DNA from: Mycolicibacterium brisbanense
GTDB taxonomy: Bacteria > Actinomycetota > Actinomycetes > Mycobacteriales > Mycobacteriaceae
DNA length: 64,000 nt
Reading direction: 5' to 3'
Assembly: GCF_001570425.1 (NCBI RefSeq)
Contig: NZ_BCSX01000024.1
Span: 558,001 to 622,000, forward strand
In this document: in pieces, positions 61,351 through 64,000 of the stretch
Layout of the letters: every line of letters begins with the position of its first letter
Position numbering within the stretch: position 1 is the first letter of the stretch
Made by a program: the position numbers and the translations under genes
Notes under the pieces: model-generated
Told to the model about the DNA's origin: nothing
Databases searched by the model: none
Seen by the model: the letters and a program-made list of their open reading frames with translations, nothing else

Positions 61351-63863
61351 CAGCGACTCCCCCGCAATCTCGCCGCCAGCGACGGTTGTGTGTCATTGCG
61401 CCGGGCCAGCAGCCTGCCCACCATCTTCCGGTACCGCCGCACCGTGCCGTCCGAGGCATCCCCGGACAGCTGTGTCATCAGCATCGTCACCGCGTCGACG
61501 TCGCTCTCCTCACCGGGCATGCCTGCCGCCACGCGTTCAGCCAGTTGCCCCATCAATTGATCGATCACGTCCAGCTGCTGCTGGGCATCTTCGGCCGACG
61601 CGACGCGCAGCAGTGTCACCGCCAGCACGGCCTGCGGCGCCACCTCGTATCCGTCGACCAGCGGCATCACCCGCGCGATGGCCTCACCGCCGAGGCCGGC
61701 ATCGGCCGCCAGCACCGTGCAGGCCTGCGGGTAGGGCTGCCCGGCGATGACGCCGAGCAGGGCGAATGTCAGCATCCGCACAGCGAAGTCGTGGTGCACC
61801 GCGCTGGGCTCGGTATTGCCCAGGACCTGCTCCCAGAACGGCAGGTATGCGCTCTGGTGGGTCTCCACGTACCGCTGGTGCATCCACATCTGCGGCTCGA
61901 TGTACCGCACCGCCGCGCACGCCACCGCCGTGCTGTCGCCGTTGCCGTCGATCACCCGGCCAGCCAGCTCGGTCAGCGCGGGCGAGTCCGGCGCGCCGAC
62001 CAGGGTGCGCACGGTGCCGGCCCCGGTGATCGGGTCGGCCCCCAACGCGAGCAGGAGGTCAGCCGGATCCCACACCGACTCCGCGACGGCCTGTTCGAAA
62101 TGCGGGGATGCGGTCGCCCGCAGCCACCACAGCTGCGCCCCGGAATCACCCGGCTCGACCGACCCGCGCCGGCCGGCCCGGATGCCGCGCAGCGCGGCGC
62201 GGATCCAGATCTGGTCCCAGGGGCTGGCATGCGCGAGCTCGTCCGCACCGGGCAGGGGCGTCGCGTCGGCCAGCCAATCGAGCAGGTTGTCACTGATCGC
62301 GGTGCCCTCGACGTCACCACCGGCCCGCAGCAAAGCTGCACCGATGGCCAGTCTGCCGTCCGCGTCGACGCGCTGGCGCATCTTGGGGCCACGCACCGGA
62401 TCGTCGAGATGCGGCACCACATCGTCCACCAGCGCCGGGGCGAGCCGATCGTCGGCGACCCCTGCGCGCAGCAGTAGTTCGATCACCCGCAGCTCACGTT
62501 CAGGACCTTGATCCCGGGCCGCGGCAAGCCCGGGCCCGATCGCCGACTGCACCTGCGAAGGCGTTGGTTTCCCGTGAAACAACCTGGGCCCCAAGGGGAT
62601 CGGGCCGAGTTGACCAAGCCAGGTGTCATCGGTGATGGCGCGGCTCAGATACGTCGCATCGGCGAAATCCGCGGCGGGCCCATCCGGCAGTTCCTGCACG
62701 GCGCGCCAGGCGTCGGCAGTGCTAGTGCCGACCACCGCCGACAGCACGTCGGCGATGGTCTGGGCGGCCTGCGAGCCGGCCGGGACATCCGGAGGCGAGT
62801 GAGCAGCGATCACTTCGTGCGCCTCTTCGACGGCGTCAGCAAACTCAGGGCGACCTGCCACCACCATTGCGGTCGGCCACGCGGGGTGCAGACCCTCGTC
62901 GTGGACCTGCTCGGCGACGCGGTCGATGTCGTCGAGCAGCCGGCGCGCCGAACGCGGTTCCAGGAGCGCCACCTGGGCCATCGCCGACCAGTGCGTGGCC
63001 TCGATGGTGTGCCCGCGAGCAGTCCGGTGCGGATCACCGCCGAGCTCGCCCATCGATACCGCTTCGGTCTCGCTGATCACGACGACGCCTGCGGGCACGG
63101 CATCCAGATCACCGATCGGCACGGCCGTCAGCAGTTGGCCGCTGTGCAGCGCCAGCATCACCTGATCGGCCCGGTCGAACGTGGAGAAGCTCAGGGTCGC
63201 CGCGGTGCCCGGCGACATCAGAAAACTCACGAGCCCGATCCACTGCGCGGCCGATTCGACCGACTCCGCACCGAGCACCACCGGCGCTCCGCCGTCGAGC
63301 GCCCCGGCCACGGCATCGAGCAGCGCGAACAGCGTCGCCAACCGCCACGTGCTGGTATCCAGCGCGAACGCGACAACGCTGTCCTTGGTCACCACCGTGC
63401 CCGGCTCGGGTGGGCTGTCGGGAATCGTCGCCCGGCTCACCGCCGCCGCGCCGTAGGGACGCGCCCACTGCGGTGACCGCCACCACTGGATCGGCCGGCG
63501 CCGTGGCGCCGCCAACGGCGTGCGGTCCAGCACAACGTGGGCGAACACGTTGCCGGGCCGGCCCGTGCTGTCCGACCCCGCGGGCACGGTGTGCCAGTAC
63601 GCCGTGCCGGTGTCGACCCTGCCGTAGGCCAGCCGCCGCGGACCCTGGTCGAGCTGTTCGGGTGTCGGGTAATCGGGAAGCGGCTGCACCGGGCGGAACA
63701 CCGTGCGCACCCCGGCGATCAGCTGCTGGGTTTCTTCGGGCGTCAGGTCACCGGTGGTCTGTTTGACCTGCCAGCCGCCGGCCGAACCGACAGCATCGAA
63801 CGACGTGTAGGCCAACTGGCCGTAGCGGGGCTGATCTGGTCTTCCTCGCGTGGGGGCAGTCAT
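61350..63863 (-). CDS. GTPase-associated protein 1 (GAP1)-like protein
   Basis: This 837-aa soluble protein begins with a domain resembling GAP1 N-terminal type 2: YGQLAYTSFDAVGSAGGWQVKQTTGDLTPEE, then YGRVDTGTAYWHTVPAGSDSTGRPGNVFAHVVL. The middle has WIGLVSFLMSPGTAATLSFSTFD. The C-terminal half is all-helical (repeats of short helices with VRTLVGAPDSPALTELAGRVI). No transmembrane segment or nucleotide-binding motif. Such proteins are encoded with a GTPase and a vWA protein in systems I recall being described as NTP-dependent conflict systems. The assignment is from remembered motifs and synteny. ATGA overlap with the truncated gene upstream. Confidence 0.7.
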   Translation of the reverse strand: MTAPTRGRPDQPRYGQLAYTSFDAVGSAGGWQVKQTTGDLTPEETQQLIAGVRTVFRPVQPLPDYPTPEQLDQGPRRLAYGRVDTGTAYWHTVPAGSDSTGRPGNVFAHVVLDRTPLAAPRRRPIQWWRSPQWARPYGAAAVSRATIPDSPPEPGTVVTKDSVVAFALDTSTWRLATLFALLDAVAGALDGGAPVVLGAESVESAAQWIGLVSFLMSPGTAATLSFSTFDRADQVMLALHSGQLLTAVPIGDLDAVPAGVVVISETEAVSMGELGGDPHRTARGHTIEATHWSAMAQVALLEPRSARRLLDDIDRVAEQVHDEGLHPAWPTAMVVAGRPEFADAVEEAHEVIAAHSPPDVPAGSQAAQTIADVLSAVVGTSTADAWRAVQELPDGPAADFADATYLSRAITDDTWLGQLGPIPLGPRLFHGKPTPSQVQSAIGPGLAAARDQGPERELRVIELLLRAGVADDRLAPALVDDVVPHLDDPVRGPKMRQRVDADGRLAIGAALLRAGGDVEGTAISDNLLDWLADATPLPGADELAHASPWDQIWIRAALRGIRAGRRGSVEPGDSGAQLWWLRATASPHFEQAVAESVWDPADLLLALGADPITGAGTVRTLVGAPDSPALTELAGRVIDGNGDSTAVACAAVRYIEPQMWMHQRYVETHQSAYLPFWEQVLGNTEPSAVHHDFAVRMLTFALLGVIAGQPYPQACTVLAADAGLGGEAIARVMPLVDGYEVAPQAVLAVTLLRVASAEDAQQQLDVIDQLMGQLAERVAAGMPGEESDVDAVTMLMTQLSGDASDGTVRRYRKMVGRLLARRNDTQPSLAARLRGSR

Positions 63864-64000
63864 TGCGCCATCGCTGTCAGCCGCAGACTGTCCACCGGCG
63901 GATCAAGCAAGGCGATCACCCGGAGCCGCTCGGCTGACGGGGTGTTGACGAACAAGCGGATCCAGCCCTGCAGGCCGCGCACGTTGGCCGCCCAGAGCTC
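63860..64000 (-). CDS. partial gene at the window edge, operon with the GAP1-like gene
   Basis: An open frame without stops enters from the right edge and ends ...RLTAMAQ with TGA at 63860-63862, overlapping the GAP1 ATG by 4 nt. Only the last 46 residues are visible (ELWAANVRGLQGWIRLFVNTP...). They are too few to assign a family. The overlap shows that the transcription unit continues upstream beyond the window. Confidence 0.65.
   Translation of the reverse strand, partial: ELWAANVRGLQGWIRLFVNTPSAERLRVIALLDPPVDSLRLTAMAQ

Overview
The window is a GC-rich actinobacterial chromosome segment, best explained as a fast-growing mycobacterium (Mycolicibacterium, M. smegmatis-like). It carries a complete ESX-1 type VII secretion locus (eccA1-E1, mycP1, esxA/B, PE35/PPE68, espE-L) with whiB6 on its flank. 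Next to it lies a fructose PTS operon, an arrangement I recall from M. smegmatis but not from M. tuberculosis. Order, overlaps and protein lengths match mycobacterial ESX-1 closely.

Layout. 0-5.9 kb: a small secreted peptide, a mycobacterial SAM methyltransferase, two TetR regulators, a FUSC-type exporter and a pirin. 5.9-11.8 kb: a complete fructose PTS regulon, with ptsI divergent from fruR-fruK-fruA-ptsH. 11.8-18.4 kb: a visibly lower-GC accessory block read leftwards. It encodes an EspC-like protein, a 753-aa substrate with an EspE-like N-terminus, a lipoprotein copy of that substrate's C-terminal module, a degraded third copy of the module, and two related lipoproteins. 18.7-25 kb (+): mycP1, eccE1 and a tandem espB-espL-espB' array ending in an espL stub. 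25.3-29.8 kb (-): espK, a membrane protein with an internal duplication, and espJ. 30-34.8 kb: an accessory island with a sigma-region-4-like protein divergent from an unknown gene, an LppA-like lipoprotein, and a second EspE-like substrate fused to a DUF1023 alpha/beta hydrolase. 34.9-50.8 kb (-): eccD1, espI, esxA, esxB, PPE68, PE35, eccCb1, eccCa1, eccB1, eccA1, espH, espG1, espF and espE, the conserved core. 51-54.5 kb: a second EspI/Rv3860-like ATPase, an HTH regulator divergent from whiB6 across an intergenic region with five copies of a GCTACG motif, and a DivIVA-domain protein. 54.6-56.5 kb: a second pirin, a PPOX/F420-type oxidoreductase and a small Pro-rich protein. 56.5-64 kb (-): one tightly coupled unit of at least seven genes. 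It comprises an edge-truncated gene, a GTPase-associated-protein (GAP1)-like protein, a von Willebrand A protein, a zinc-ribbon GTPase and three PknH-sensor-domain membrane proteins.

How the parts fit. The Ecc proteins, MycP1 and EccA1 build and drive the membrane translocase. EspG1 chaperones PE35/PPE68. EsxA/EsxB, EspB, EspE/F, EspJ and EspK are substrates or secretion partners. WhiB6 and its divergent HTH neighbour are the likely transcriptional control. The accessory genes lie between eccD1 and eccE1 and beyond mycP1. In M. smegmatis, non-core genes between eccD1 and eccE1 carry the mating-identity (mid) determinants of distributive conjugal transfer. Here the same zone carries two substrates that share a nearly constant N-terminal domain but have unrelated C-termini, each followed by lipoproteins and, in one case, by orphan C-terminal modules. 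That is the layout of a polymorphic effector system delivered by ESX-1. The GAP1/vWA/GTPase/sensor operon at the right edge is a second candidate for a little-described system.
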